This document shows, piece by piece, positions 18,071-27,300 of a stretch of 64,000 nucleotides of DNA. The position numbers and the translations under genes were made by a program. The notes under the pieces were generated by a model. The model ran no database searches. It was not told the DNA's origin and saw only the letters and a list, made by a program, of their open reading frames with translations. Location: NCBI RefSeq assembly GCF_003048405.1, contig NZ_PIQS01000001.1, positions 62,001 to 126,000 of the forward strand, given 5' to 3'. Position 1 is the first letter of the stretch, and each line of letters starts with the position of its first letter. This stretch comes from Campylobacter concisus (GTDB lineage: Bacteria; Campylobacterota; Campylobacteria; Campylobacterales; Campylobacteraceae).

Positions 18071-18859
18071 TTAAATCAAATTTGCAATCTCAATGAGCCA
18101 ATTTGCTAGCTCTTTTGGCTTTGCAATCATCAAAAGGTATCCGCTATCAAGCTCTTTTGGCTTTGCAATCATCTGCTTTGCAAAACCGCTGCTGCACCTC
18201 ATACGCCAAGGCATGGTCGTTTTTAGTTAAAAGATAAAAAGATTTTCATGCCAAGTAGCCGTGCCTATCTTATCGCTAAATGCAGCTGCATTCATAGGCG
18301 TTTGAAGCGCTGCTAAAACGCGGCTTTACTTTGCTGGCATGTCATTTGCCATCACATCCGCAAACGCCTCAGCTGGCAAAAATATCTCGCCATTTGCATC
18401 TGGACTAAGACCTTTTATCGGCGCATTTTGCCGCTCAAGCACCTCAGCAGCGCACTCGCCGTTATCAGCAGGGTGGCCGAGAGATAGACAAGAGCAGTGA
18501 CCTTTTTGTGAGTGCCTACCTCGGTGATCAGCACGCCGCCCCAAGAGTGCCCAACTAGCAGACTCTTGCCCTGAACCCTCTCGAGTGTGCGCTTAAGCCT
18601 CTAACAAGCGAAGATAGCGGGTTTTTGCATGGCAACGGCGTTAATGCCAGCTTCTTGCAAGTGGCGGATCACCTCAGCGTAGCAAGAGCCATTAGCAAAT
18701 GTGCCATGAACTAAAACGATATTTTTAATCATCTTTTTCTAAATTTGTTTGGTTTTGACCTTTTGTGGGCGATGTGTGAGCAAAAGTATGCAAAATGGCA
18801 CTTGCTGCAAGCAAAGCAGTCGTAGCAAGAAAGTGCCTGTACGATGAAATTTTAGGCAT
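18071..18859 (-). pseudogene. Decayed exported alpha/beta hydrolase
   Basis: Reading the minus strand in pieces gives one secreted hydrolase. The signal peptide starts at 18859 (MPKISSYRHFLATTALLAAS, cut near AHA) and runs in frame to a stop at 18725. A shifted frame from 18732 has IKNIVLVHGTFANGSCYAEV (oxyanion region), then a stop. Another piece has KRTLERVQGKSLLVGHSWGG with the GxSxG nucleophile elbow (Ser of GHSWGG) and VTALVYLSATL. The C-terminal piece ends GYLLMIAKPKEL, ANWLIEIANLI at 18071. Several frameshifts and stops make it non-functional. Local GC is above its neighbours. A small hairpin at 18039-18057 follows the stop. Positions 18860-18922 hold nothing recognised. Confidence 0.72.
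18108..18173. repeat. 24-bp direct duplication inside the hydrolase pseudogene
   Basis: A 24-base unit (encoding MIAKPKEL on the minus strand) occurs at 18108-18131 and again, identically, at 18150-18173, a period of 42 bases. It keeps the reading frame, so it arose as a small tandem duplication in the C-terminal part of the decayed hydrolase. Confidence 0.8.
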
Positions 18860-18922
18860 AAATCCCTTTAAAAGGACTACCAATGATACAAAAATATAAG
18901 CGATCTTAATAAATTTTTGTAA

Positions 18923-19774
18923 TTAACTCGTTTGCAAAACTAGCCACGTCTTGCTAAAGTCGCGCGCCGCTAGGTCGTCCCTCTTTATCCACAGATAAAT
19001 TCTGCCCTCTCCGTCCCAGTCCATGTCGCCCTCATCATCACTATCTATCTGTAAAAGTAGTTGCCACTGGGTAACATTTTTCTCAAATTCTGCTATTCTT
19101 GGGTTGTGATAAGCGCTACCATCACCACAGCTAAACCCATTTGCAACCAGCTCACACTCTAGCTCCATACCATCTTGGACATTATCGGAGTGCCCAAGAA
19201 GCTTATTTTCTTTGGCCTGCCAGCTTAGCTCAATAACCTCATGATAGGCCTCCCACTCAGCCTCACTAATTTTACTAAATGGTACAATCGAGCTTTGTAA
19301 ATTTGGCAAATTTATCTCATTTTTAAAGCTGAGCAAGCACGCATTAAAAGTGAAATTTTCTCCCTCTAAGCTCTCCGCTCTCCTGCGAGAAAGTGGCCCA
19401 TGATTTACATCAGAAAAGATCACTGCAAAGCCATTTTTATCGGTAGGATCATAGCCCCAAATACGCAAATTTCTATCATAAAAAAGATAGAGCATTCCGC
19501 TTTTTGGTAGTAGTGAGTCAATGTCAAATTTGCTAGCTTCAGCAAAATTTATCTGTGCCACAAAACTTAAAGCGCCATTTTCATTTAACGGCCACGATAA
19601 ACCATCTGGCAGATCTGGCGAGCCGCCAAATTTAGATGCTCCAACGACGATATCATCGTCATTTTTAGCTTGCGTATCTATCCTTATGGCATTTCTTGCT
19701 AGTGGCGATAAGAGCTTAAAAAGTTCATCCAGCCCACGTTCTTTACAACCTTTAGAAATTTTTGCAATATCCAT
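18923..19774 (-). CDS. DUF1963 (YwqG family) protein
   Basis: A 283-aa cytosolic protein. The start at 19774 is chosen because an AAGAGGAAAAT ribosome site precedes it; a longer frame would overlap the CbrC gene. Family marks are KFGGSPDLPDGLSWP near the N-terminus, ALSFVAQINFAEAS, GMLYLFYD and, near the end, LLLQIDSDDEGDMDWDG followed by GRIYLWIKRDDL. The biochemical role of YwqG proteins is unknown; they can occur near toxin and immunity genes. It lies 10 bases after the CbrC gene, so the two are cotranscribed. Confidence 0.85.
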   Translation of the reverse strand: MDIAKISKGCKERGLDELFKLLSPLARNAIRIDTQAKNDDDIVVGASKFGGSPDLPDGLSWPLNENGALSFVAQINFAEASKFDIDSLLPKSGMLYLFYDRNLRIWGYDPTDKNGFAVIFSDVNHGPLSRRRAESLEGENFTFNACLLSFKNEINLPNLQSSIVPFSKISEAEWEAYHEVIELSWQAKENKLLGHSDNVQDGMELECELVANGFSCGDGSAYHNPRIAEFEKNVTQWQLLLQIDSDDEGDMDWDGEGRIYLWIKRDDLAARDFSKTWLVLQTS

Positions 19775-19784
19775 ATTTTCCTCT

Positions 19785-20639
19785 TTAACAAGCATCAACG
19801 TATATATGATACTTCTTACAATGCAAACAACGAAACAAATATCCAGCAATATCGCCAGCTTTGACAAGATATTCGCGTAGCATTTTATCGTCATATTCGG
19901 CCCTTTTTGCATAGTCCTCAAATACCTCGTCTGCTATGCCCATTTCTTCGAGCTCTTTTGTACCAACATCACCTAAAAATTCGCAATAATCATCACAACA
20001 AGCTATCCAATGCTCGCCCTGCCAGCTCTCGTAGCCCGGGGTTCTTCTAAAGAGTTCGTCATCCTTTTTAGCATCACTTGTATTTAGTTTGTCAACATCT
20101 TGCACAAATGTAGCGTCAAATTTCTTAGCAGCCTTACCACTAGAAATACAAGTAGGACAAAGATACGAAATATCTTGCTCGCAATAAATGCTACCGTTAT
20201 AATAGATTTCAGTATCTTTGCCACAGCACTCGCACACTATGCTCATATCATCTTTAAATGCACCAGTTTTTAAAGGATTGGGATGATAGATAAATTTTGG
20301 TAGTGTGGAGGCTTTGTCTTTTTGAGCTAAAATTTGACCTCTACTTTTTGGGCGAGGTAGTGCCCATCTATCATTTTCGTCAATGAATTGCACTAGATAG
20401 CCAAGTGTCTTTAGCTGTTTTTTATCACTTTTGTCATGTATTTTTAAAAGTAAGTCGTAAGCACTCTTTCTCATAGATAAAAGCTGATAAACATCGACTA
20501 AAACATACTTTGCGTGAATGTCATCACAATTTTCCAACTCTTCTTTAAACTCATAGAGTGCCTCAATACTAGAAGCATTGCCATTATTTTTATAATATTC
20601 TTTTGAAAGAGTGATATATTTTTCCTGAAATTTATTCAT
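19785..20639 (-). CDS. CbrC family protein (UPF0167)
   Basis: A 284-aa protein in two parts. The N-terminal 90 residues are helical and unfamiliar. From LPKFIYHPNPLKTGAF onward it is a CbrC domain with several Cys pairs: CECCG, CPTC, CCDDYC and CLHCKKYH, which probably bind zinc. E. coli CbrC is a CreBC-regulated protein linked to colicin E2 tolerance; the mechanism is not known. The domain order with an added N-terminal helical part is noteworthy. It forms a pair with the DUF1963 gene. The 190 bases upstream are AT-rich without a recognised element. Confidence 0.85.
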   Translation of the reverse strand: MNKFQEKYITLSKEYYKNNGNASSIEALYEFKEELENCDDIHAKYVLVDVYQLLSMRKSAYDLLLKIHDKSDKKQLKTLGYLVQFIDENDRWALPRPKSRGQILAQKDKASTLPKFIYHPNPLKTGAFKDDMSIVCECCGKDTEIYYNGSIYCEQDISYLCPTCISSGKAAKKFDATFVQDVDKLNTSDAKKDDELFRRTPGYESWQGEHWIACCDDYCEFLGDVGTKELEEMGIADEVFEDYAKRAEYDDKMLREYLVKAGDIAGYLFRCLHCKKYHIYVDAC

Positions 20640-20831
20640 TAATACTCTTTATGTAGATTTAATATTAACAATTTTAGTGTTTAAATCTTAAAGATATAAA
20701 AGCTAGTGCAAAAATTATGGCTATTAAAGCGATAAAATTTATATAGATTTTTAAATTATTTTAGTATTTTAGTAGATGATGCCACAAACAAATTTGATAA
20801 GAATTCTTATAAAATTGTTGTGACTATAAAT

Positions 20832-21767
20832 TTATTCTTCAAATGCTCCGATAGAGAGAATTTTTTCTATTCTTTTTGCTACAAGATTATTTATATCAAG
20901 CTTTTCAAGCTCAGCTAGCTCTGAGATAAAATAATTTGCAAGTGCTTTTGCAGCGCCATCTTTATCTCTATGAGCTCCATTTATCGGCTCATCTATAACA
21001 GCATCAATCAGCGATAGACTTTTTAAATCATCAGCTGTTATTTTCATAGATTTTGTGGCTTGTTCTTGTTTAGCTGGGTCATTCCAAAGTATTGCCGCAC
21101 AGCCTTCTGGCGAAATAACCGAAAACACAGAATTTTTCATCATGGCAAGTCTATCAGCCACACCAATAGCCAAAGCGCCACCACTTCCACCTTCGCCTAT
21201 GACAACAGCAATTATTGGAGTTTTTAAATTTGCAAACTCAAACAAATTTCTAGCTATGGCTTCACTTTGTCCTCGCTCTTCAGCTCCAACGCCTGGATAT
21301 GCGCCTGGAGTATCTATGAGAAATAAAATAGGTAGATTAAATTTCTCAGCCATTTTTGCAACTCTAAGAGCCTTGCGATAACCCTCAGGGTGAGGCATAC
21401 CAAAATTTCTTCTTAATTTATTTTTAGTGCCACGGCCCTTTTGCTCGCCTATAATAACAGTCTTTTTACCTCCAATATAGCCGATGTAACAAACTATTGC
21501 TGGATCATCTCGAAATGCTCTATCCCCATGAATCTCATATCCATCAATCAAAAGCGCATTAATATAATCAATAGAATATGGTCTATCTGGATGACGAGCA
21601 AGCTGTAAACGCTGATATTCGTTTAAATTTTTATATACTTTTGAGATTTCTTTAGATAGGTTTTTATTTAAAATTTCAACAGCATGTTCATCGCCTCTGA
21701 TCTTAGCATTTGCTATATCTTCATCAATTTGTTTTATGCTTTTTTCAAAATCTAAATAATTTGACAT
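20832..21767 (-). CDS. accA: Acetyl-CoA carboxylase carboxyltransferase subunit alpha
   Basis: Transfers CO2 from carboxybiotin to acetyl-CoA with AccD, the first committed step of fatty acid synthesis. Landmarks are [65 protein letters not shown] and [17 protein letters not shown] (seen in shorter contiguous blocks). The length of 311 aa is usual. One base separates it from fabF in a fabG-acpP-fabF-accA cluster. Confidence 0.97.
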   Translation of the reverse strand: MSNYLDFEKSIKQIDEDIANAKIRGDEHAVEILNKNLSKEISKVYKNLNEYQRLQLARHPDRPYSIDYINALLIDGYEIHGDRAFRDDPAIVCYIGYIGGKKTVIIGEQKGRGTKNKLRRNFGMPHPEGYRKALRVAKMAEKFNLPILFLIDTPGAYPGVGAEERGQSEAIARNLFEFANLKTPIIAVVIGEGGSGGALAIGVADRLAMMKNSVFSVISPEGCAAILWNDPAKQEQATKSMKITADDLKSLSLIDAVIDEPINGAHRDKDGAAKALANYFISELAELEKLDINNLVAKRIEKILSIGAFEE

Positions 21768-21768
21768 C

Positions 21769-22980
21769 TTAATCCAACTTTTTAAATATTACGACGCCGT
21801 TTGTTCCACCAAAGCCAAATGAGTTGCTCATAACAGCTTTTATATCAGCTTTTCTAGCTTTATTTGGAACGTAGTCTAGATCGCACTCTGGATCAGGAGT
21901 TTCGTAATTTATTGTTGGAGGGATGATACTATCTCTCATTGCCATTATAGATATAACAGCCTCGATCGCACCAGCACCACCTAGACAGTGTCCAGTTTGA
22001 CCTTTTGTTGAGCTAACCGGTGGACATTTGTCACCAAAAACCGCTTTTAGTGCCGCAGTCTCATTCTTATCATTTACAGGCGTTGAAGTACCGTGCGCAT
22101 TTACATAATCTATCTTTACACCTTTTGCCATATCAAGCGCTTGTTTCATCGCACTTAATGGGCCTTCAAGTGTTGGTGATGTAATATGGTGTGCATCTCC
22201 GCTCTCACCAAATCCAATCACTTCAGCATAAATTTTGGCACCTCTTGCAATAGCTGACTCATACTCTTCAAGTACAAGCGCACCAGCGCCTTCGCCCATT
22301 ACAAAGCCGTCGCGGTTTGCATCAAATGGCCTTGAAGCCTTGCTTGGCTCATCATTTCTAGTTGATAGTGCTTTCATGGCAGCAAAACCACCTATACCTA
22401 CACCACAAATAGTAGACTCAGCGCCGATAACTAGCATATTTGTAGCTTGACCAATCATAATGCATTTTGCAGCTTGCGATATCGCATGAGTGCTTGCTGC
22501 ACATGCTGTTACGCTAGACAAATTTGGACCCTTAAGTCCGTGATTTATAGAAACTATGCCGCCTAGCATATTTACAAGTGCCGATGGAATGAAAAATGGC
22601 GAAATTCTCTTTACGCCTTTTTCAAAGTATGTAATTGAATTTTTTTCAATATTTGGCAAACCACCTATGCCAGCTGCCGAGCTAACGCCAAATTTATGAG
22701 CATCAAACTCTTTAAAATTCGCATCAGCCATAGCTTCATTAGATGCTTTTATGCCAAGCTGTATGAAACGATCTACTTTTTTCACCTCTTTGCCGTCTAA
22801 AATGCTATTCGGATCAAAATCAGTTATCTCGGCAGCAATTTTAACAGGAAAGTCACTTACATCAAAGCTTGTGATCTCTTTCACACCTGTTTTACCCTCG
22901 CAAATAGCCTTAAAAGAACTCTCTTTGTCAAGGCCAAGTGCGTTTATCATGCCTATACCAGTTACAACGACTCGTTTCAA
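21769..22980 (-). CDS. fabF: 3-oxoacyl-ACP synthase II
   Basis: Condensing enzyme that elongates acyl-ACP with malonyl-ACP. The Cys-His-His triad is present: Cys160 in SSVTACAAS, His296 in [11 protein letters not shown] and His331 in [18 protein letters not shown] is at the C-terminus. The length of 403 aa is typical. It follows acpP by 34 bases, as in many bacteria. Confidence 0.97.
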   Translation of the reverse strand: MKRVVVTGIGMINALGLDKESSFKAICEGKTGVKEITSFDVSDFPVKIAAEITDFDPNSILDGKEVKKVDRFIQLGIKASNEAMADANFKEFDAHKFGVSSAAGIGGLPNIEKNSITYFEKGVKRISPFFIPSALVNMLGGIVSINHGLKGPNLSSVTACAASTHAISQAAKCIMIGQATNMLVIGAESTICGVGIGGFAAMKALSTRNDEPSKASRPFDANRDGFVMGEGAGALVLEEYESAIARGAKIYAEVIGFGESGDAHHITSPTLEGPLSAMKQALDMAKGVKIDYVNAHGTSTPVNDKNETAALKAVFGDKCPPVSSTKGQTGHCLGGAGAIEAVISIMAMRDSIIPPTINYETPDPECDLDYVPNKARKADIKAVMSNSFGFGGTNGVVIFKKLD

Positions 22981-23014
22981 TACATCTCCTTAAATCAAAC
23001 TGTGTAAATTTTAA

Positions 23015-23248
23015 TTATTTACCTAGCTTTTCTATATAATTTACAACGTCTTGAATGCTTATTAATTTCTCTGCTTCGCTATCAGGAATTTCTACTTCAA
23101 ATTTCTCTTCTAAAGCCATAACTAGCTCTACAACGTCAAGTGAATCAGCGCCTAAATCTTCGATGATTTTAGACTCTAATTTTACTGCTTGTGGATCTAC
23201 ACTTAGTTGCTCTACAACTACGTCTCTTACGTCTTCAAATACTGCCAT
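23015..23248 (-). CDS. acpP: Acyl carrier protein
   Basis: Small acidic carrier of growing acyl chains. The phosphopantetheine serine is Ser36 in [16 protein letters not shown]. The length of 77 aa is standard. An AAGGAGA ribosome site precedes it, consistent with high expression. It lies between fabG and fabF. Confidence 0.98.
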   Translation of the reverse strand: MAVFEDVRDVVVEQLSVDPQAVKLESKIIEDLGADSLDVVELVMALEEKFEVEIPDSEAEKLISIQDVVNYIEKLGK

Positions 23249-23336
23249 TTTAAGGTCTCCTTATAAAAAATGTCTGTTATCTTATAATATTTACGCTTTT
23301 ATTTATTTTAAATTTCAAAACTTGTCTGAAATTTAC

Positions 23337-24080
23337 CTACATATAAAGTCCGCCATTTATTCTAAGCGTCTCACCAGTTACGTAGCTTGCATGATCACTT
23401 AGTAAAAACGCTACTACCTCAGCTACTTCACTAGCACTGCCGAAACGTTTTAACGGGATATTATCGCTATAAGTTTTTTTCACCTCATCGCTTAGTCCAT
23501 GCGTCATATCAGTCTCGATAAAGCCCGGAGTTACGCTATTAAAGCGTATATTTCTGCTTGCACCCTCTTTTGCAAAGCTCTTGCTCATGGCGATTAGTCC
23601 GCCCTTACTGGCTGAATAATTCACCTGCCCTGCATTTCCCATCTCACCAACGATAGAAGCGACGTTTACGACTGCTCCAAAGCGCTTTTTGCTCATCACT
23701 TTCAAAGCCTCTCTACATCCTATGAAAGCTGAAGTTAAATTTGCATTTATCACATCTGTAAATTCGCTAGTTTTCATGCGAAGTGCTAGTTTGTCGTTTG
23801 TAATGCCGGCGTTATTTACAAGATAGCTTAGCTCGCCGTCGCTATCAACTATCAAATTTATACCTTTTATAAACTCATCTTCGTCAGTTGCGTCAAATTT
23901 TATTACAGCAGCCTTGCCACCATTTTGCTCGATCTCGGCCTGCAAAGCGTCTGCTATCTCAGGCTTTGAGCGGTAGTTTATCCACACTTTTAAGCCCATA
24001 TTTGCAAGCGTCTTTGCGATCTGTGCGCCGATACCTCTGCTTGCACCTGTTATTAGCACGTTTTTTCCGCTAAATTTCAT
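23337..24080 (-). CDS. fabG: 3-oxoacyl-ACP reductase
   Basis: NADPH-dependent short-chain dehydrogenase of fatty acid elongation. The cofactor loop is TGASRGIGA at 11-19 and the NNAG motif is at 89-92. The catalytic Ser142, Tyr155 and Lys159 lie in ASIVGEMGNAGQVNYSASKG, and the C-terminal ITGE-like block reads YVTGETLRINGG. The length of 247 aa is typical. It is the first gene of the fab cluster. Confidence 0.97.
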   Translation of the reverse strand: MKFSGKNVLITGASRGIGAQIAKTLANMGLKVWINYRSKPEIADALQAEIEQNGGKAAVIKFDATDEDEFIKGINLIVDSDGELSYLVNNAGITNDKLALRMKTSEFTDVINANLTSAFIGCREALKVMSKKRFGAVVNVASIVGEMGNAGQVNYSASKGGLIAMSKSFAKEGASRNIRFNSVTPGFIETDMTHGLSDEVKKTYSDNIPLKRFGSASEVAEVVAFLLSDHASYVTGETLRINGGLYM

Positions 24081-24136
24081 AAATTCTCCTTATTTTTCTA
24101 ATTTTTCAATGATTGTAGCTTATATAAGCTTAACGT

Positions 24137-24556
24137 CTAAATTTTATTATTTCTTTCCCACTTTATCTTTTTGCCAAAACCAAGAACATTACTCGTAAAT
24201 TTAAGCTTTTCAAGATTTATGCACCAAATTTTTGGATCCATCGCTTTTGCATAAAAAAATCTTTTGAAATAAATTTCTTTTTCATTTTCTTTAGCCTCTT
24301 TCATCTGCCCTTGAAACTGCACACCCTCGATCTTACCAACGATCTTTGTATCAAGAGCGACCGTACCAGCAACAAGCTTTGAGTTTTTTAAAAATTTGAT
24401 ATGTGAGCTATCATCTGAGCTAGCTAGCAAAAGGCTAAAATTTACCTCATCAAAGGCATAAAATGCACTAAAAGCGTAAGGTTGTCCCTCCTCATCAACG
24501 ACGCAAACGCTAGCGAGATGCATTTTTTTTAGAAATTTAACTATCCGCTCATCCAT
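24137..24556 (-). CDS. YhbP-like (UPF0306) flavin-binding-fold protein
   Basis: A 139-aa protein of the pyridoxamine-phosphate-oxidase-like split barrel group. The N-terminal HLASVCVVDEEGQPYAFSAFY block, central VAGTVALDTKIVGKIEGVQFQG and especially the end FTSNVLGFGKKIKWER align by eye with E. coli YhbP. It may bind a flavin, but no activity is established. It abuts the DUF1294 gene (one-base gap). Confidence 0.78.
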   Translation of the reverse strand: MDERIVKFLKKMHLASVCVVDEEGQPYAFSAFYAFDEVNFSLLLASSDDSSHIKFLKNSKLVAGTVALDTKIVGKIEGVQFQGQMKEAKENEKEIYFKRFFYAKAMDPKIWCINLEKLKFTSNVLGFGKKIKWERNNKI

Positions 24557-24925
24557 CTAAATTCCTCTAAAAATATCAAGAATGGCTTGAAATTTAAAAA
24601 TGACAAAGAGCAATATAGCAATCCAGACCAAAAAGATGATGAGCTCAGTGAGATTAAATTTATCCTTTGCTACTTTTTTAAAAATAAGCATAGTTAAAAA
24701 TGCTCCCAAAAAGCCGCCAATGAGCGAAAAATAGTGTATCGCATTTACTTTTACAAAGCTTGGCAAAAGCCCTTTAAAAAATAGTGAAAACATCAAAATT
24801 GAGAGCAAATTTGCAAGTATCAAGTAGTAGCCAACGACTGGTAAAACTGGGTAGAGCCTAGCAAAGCCAAAGCTTAAAACAGTGATAAGCATCAGCAAAA
24901 ATATCCTAGTCCCAAAACAACACAT
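24557..24925 (-). CDS. DUF1294 family membrane protein
   Basis: A small inner-membrane protein of about 122 aa with four hydrophobic helices (LLMLITVLSFGFARLY, YLILANLLSILMFSLFF, FSLIGGFLGAFLTMLIF and LIIFLVWIAILLFVIF). An ATG at 24925 with an AAGGAC ribosome site is preferred over a TTG at 24997. The order of helices with the KVNAIHYFSLIGGFLGA segment fits DUF1294. The function of the family is unknown. Confidence 0.75.
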   Translation of the reverse strand: MCCFGTRIFLLMLITVLSFGFARLYPVLPVVGYYLILANLLSILMFSLFFKGLLPSFVKVNAIHYFSLIGGFLGAFLTMLIFKKVAKDKFNLTELIIFLVWIAILLFVIFKFQAILDIFRGI

Positions 24926-25009
24926 CGCCCGTCCTTTTTTGACGCATTTTACAAAATTTTGCTTTATGAAATTAAAATTTTGCCGATTTAGTCTCAAAAG
25001 GATTTAAAA

Positions 25010-25531
25010 ATGCAAACAAATTTTTACTCTCAAGGAAGCTACAACAACATGAGCTTTTCGATGAAAACTAGCTCAGGCGATGAGATAAGCTTTTCGATGT
25101 ATGATAACAAAAGCTTGGAGTTTTCGAGCCAGAAAAATGGCAGTTCAAGCCAAAAAAGTCTAACTCTAACCCACGAATACGGCTATGAGTTTTTATATAG
25201 AGGAAACGGCATAGACGAGCAGGACATGAAAGAGATCGAAGAGGCGATGAAGCAAATTCGCCCACAAGTAAATGAATTTATGAAAAATATCAAAGAGGGC
25301 GACAAGATCGCTGGCAGCAGCCAAAGCATAAGTGATCTTTCAAACAAGATCAAGCAGATGCTACCTGACGCAAAAGATCTAAATCATAAAAATTTTATAA
25401 ATGACAATATGCTAAAGATGTTTGACGAACTTCTAGCTCAAAATAATGCGAACAAAAATCTACTAAGTGCTACAAAAAGGCTATTTGATACATTACTTGA
25501 TGAGAGTAACAAAGTATCTTACTATGCTTAA
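25010..25531 (+). CDS. Unknown soluble protein, Ser-rich N-terminus
   Basis: A 173-aa protein without signal peptide. The first 60 residues are rich in Ser, Gln and beta-forming residues (YNNMSFSMKTSSGDEISFSM). The rest is helical, with DEQDMKEIEEAMKQIRPQV and LLAQNNANKNLLSATKRLFD. An AAAAGGATTT site precedes the start. It stands alone between divergent and convergent genes and ends in a strong hairpin. I do not recognise a family. Confidence 0.65.
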   Translation: MQTNFYSQGSYNNMSFSMKTSSGDEISFSMYDNKSLEFSSQKNGSSSQKSLTLTHEYGYEFLYRGNGIDEQDMKEIEEAMKQIRPQVNEFMKNIKEGDKIAGSSQSISDLSNKIKQMLPDAKDLNHKNFINDNMLKMFDELLAQNNANKNLLSATKRLFDTLLDESNKVSYYA

Positions 25532-25557
25532 ATTTAGAGCTTTTTGGCTCTAAATTT
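25530..25557. terminator. Bidirectional terminator between convergent genes
   Basis: A perfect 11-bp stem (AAATTTAGAGC/GCTCTAAATTT) with a 6-base loop and flanking T/A runs. It overlaps the stop codons of both converging genes, so it can end transcription from both sides. Confidence 0.8.
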
Positions 25558-26290
25558 TTATGAGTGCTTCTCTTTGATAAAAGAGGTGCGACAAGACTAT
25601 CACAAAATAAAGCTGAAAAAATAGTCCCACAAGCGGCACAAGCGAGATGAGATAAAACAAAAGTGTAAAAAATATAAATTTAACCCCACCACCTTCAAGC
25701 AGTGCTAACTCAAATTTATCACTATCAAGCGTGTTTGAGCCAATGTCTATCAGTAAAAGTTTATAGTAAATGTAAAAAAATGGTACGTTTATGATAAATA
25801 AATTTAAGACTGGTACAAACAAAAGCGGCAGACAAATGAGTAAGATCCCAAGAAATTTCATGATCTCAACCATCGTCACTTTTAGCACTCTAGCCGTGCT
25901 AGCCTCGCTTTTAAGCACGTAGTTGTAGTGCCTTTTGTTTATCTCTTTGGCCACAACTGGAGTTAAAAAGCCAGCTACGACTAGAGCGATTATTATGCTA
26001 ATAATTATCGTTAAAAAGGTGCTCAAAATATAAAAAAGTATGCTAACTATCCATTTTGTGGCGCTAAAGCTTAAAATTTTAATAGCGATAAAAGAGAGCA
26101 CCGAGTTTGGCTCTAAAAAGGCAAAATTTTCATTTTTGGCGCTATCACTTAAAAGATCAAATATCTCACTGCCGCCCCAGATCGTAAGCCACGCAAGACT
26201 AAAAATGCTAAGACAAAGTGGCAAGATGGATAGCGCTATAAATTTGGCTGTAAAAAAATCTTTAAAGCCAAGGCGAAGAAGGTTTATCAT
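25550..26290 (-). CDS. EI24-domain (CysZ-like) membrane protein
   Basis: A 246-aa membrane protein with about five to six hydrophobic segments, opening MINLLRLGFKDFFTAKFIAL, with LTIIISIIIALVVAGFLTPVVAKEINKRHYNYV in the middle (read as two blocks). This layout fits the EI24/CysZ group. CysZ imports sulphate in E. coli, but Campylobacter members are not assigned a substrate. It overlaps dut by four bases. Confidence 0.82.
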   Translation of the reverse strand: MINLLRLGFKDFFTAKFIALSILPLCLSIFSLAWLTIWGGSEIFDLLSDSAKNENFAFLEPNSVLSFIAIKILSFSATKWIVSILFYILSTFLTIIISIIIALVVAGFLTPVVAKEINKRHYNYVLKSEASTARVLKVTMVEIMKFLGILLICLPLLFVPVLNLFIINVPFFYIYYKLLLIDIGSNTLDSDKFELALLEGGGVKFIFFTLLFYLISLVPLVGLFFQLYFVIVLSHLFYQREALIKI

Positions 26291-26982
26291 TTCACCTTTT
26301 TATATTCATGCTCAAGTGCGGCGTAAATTTCATCGATCCTGCTAACGCCATTTAACAAAATTTCACTCATCACTTCATTATCTTCGCGTCCGTTCCAATT
26401 TTTCTTATAGCTGCCTTCTTTGTAGCCATTATTTTGACGGAAGCGATTTAGCACGTTTTTAGCGATGTAGCACTCATAAAGTGAGTATAAATTTACGCCA
26501 CATTTTAAAGACATAGAGAAGTAAATTTTTAAAATATCAAATATATCGTAGTCAAACCCACTACACTCATGTATGAGCATTTCAACATCATTCATTATCT
26601 CATAAATACTCTCGTCTTCAATCCTTAAGGGCTCTTTGCAAAACTCACTAAAACCGCTTGATTGGCAAATATCATCGGCTAAAGTTTCTATATCTCCAAG
26701 CTGTTTTGATTTATAAATTTGCAAAGCTAGACTCATTATAAAGTGCCAAATATCAACAACTTCTATGCGTAAATTTTGCTCATCAGTCTTAGCATCGATG
26801 CTCTTCCAGTGTTTCCATGCAAAGCTATCGATTAGCTCAGCGCACTCCATATATATGCAGCGCCTCCAGCTGATTAATTTATTTTTATTAGTATAACCAT
26901 TTTCCCAGCCAAGCCCATTCGTCTCATCATTTAGGCTTTGCTGCATCTTTAACATCTCTAAAATAATCGTTCTTTCATTCAT
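26287..26982 (-). CDS. dut: Dimeric dUTP diphosphatase
   Basis: Hydrolyses dUTP to dUMP, keeping uracil out of DNA; this is the all-alpha dimeric type found in Campylobacter and trypanosomes, not the trimeric Dut. Seen are the N-terminal MLKMQQSLNDETNGLGW, the metal-binding ECAELIDSFAWKHWK and EVVDIWHFIMSLAL (paired acidic residues), and a later GYKEGSYKKNWNGREDN. The length of 231 aa is right. Confidence 0.93.
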   Translation of the reverse strand: MNERTIILEMLKMQQSLNDETNGLGWENGYTNKNKLISWRRCIYMECAELIDSFAWKHWKSIDAKTDEQNLRIEVVDIWHFIMSLALQIYKSKQLGDIETLADDICQSSGFSEFCKEPLRIEDESIYEIMNDVEMLIHECSGFDYDIFDILKIYFSMSLKCGVNLYSLYECYIAKNVLNRFRQNNGYKEGSYKKNWNGREDNEVMSEILLNGVSRIDEIYAALEHEYKKVK

Positions 26983-27044
26983 TTTAGGCCTTTTAAAATT
27001 TTAAAGGATTATAACAAAAAATTATTAAATGCCACGAGGTAAGC

Positions 27045-27072
27045 TTGACTTAAATCATTTTATGTATAAAAT
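27045..27072 (+). promoter_or_regulatory. Sigma70-type promoter of the small zinc-ribbon gene
   Basis: TTGACT and TAAAAT hexamers are 16 bases apart, about 40 bases before the start at 27112, with an AAAGGAGAAAA ribosome site between. This is an unusually complete -35/-10 pair for Campylobacter. Confidence 0.5.
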
Positions 27073-27111
27073 TTAGGAGCTAAAATAGGCAAAAATTTCA
27101 AAGGAGAAAAA

Positions 27112-27300
27112 ATGAGAGAAAAAGATCTAGTGGTTTGCAATGTTTGCGGACTAAAAAGCAGTGATGATACAAATGCAGTTTTTATCCACGCTCATAAAAA
27201 TGGTGAAGAAGTTGATATCTGCACCAGTTGTGTTCCAAGCGTGATCCATGGCTCAGGCATGGTCGTAAAATCAAACGAAGAGATAAAGGCTGAAATTTAA
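27112..27300 (+). CDS. Small two-CxxC zinc-ribbon-like protein
   Basis: A 62-aa protein with CNVCG near residue 9 and CTSC near residue 40, arranged like a treble-clef or zinc-ribbon knuckle pair. It has a strong AAAGGAG ribosome site and its own promoter, so it is probably expressed. It resembles short zinc-finger-like proteins that may act with nucleic acid or as a metal chaperone, but no family is firmly recognised. Its stop overlaps the end of the converging GGDEF/EAL gene. Confidence 0.7.
   Translation: MREKDLVVCNVCGLKSSDDTNAVFIHAHKNGEEVDICTSCVPSVIHGSGMVVKSNEEIKAEI

Noticed and set aside
18326..18544. 72-codon minus-strand frame within the hydrolase remnant
   Set aside because: It is out of frame with the recognisable GHSWGG segment and has no ribosome site; treated as part of the pseudogene.
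20660..20760. Hydrophobic minus-strand stretch reading INFIALIAIIFALAFISL upstream of the CbrC gene and downstream strand
   Set aside because: No start codon or ribosome site and a stop just before it; probably AT-rich chance or a very old remnant.
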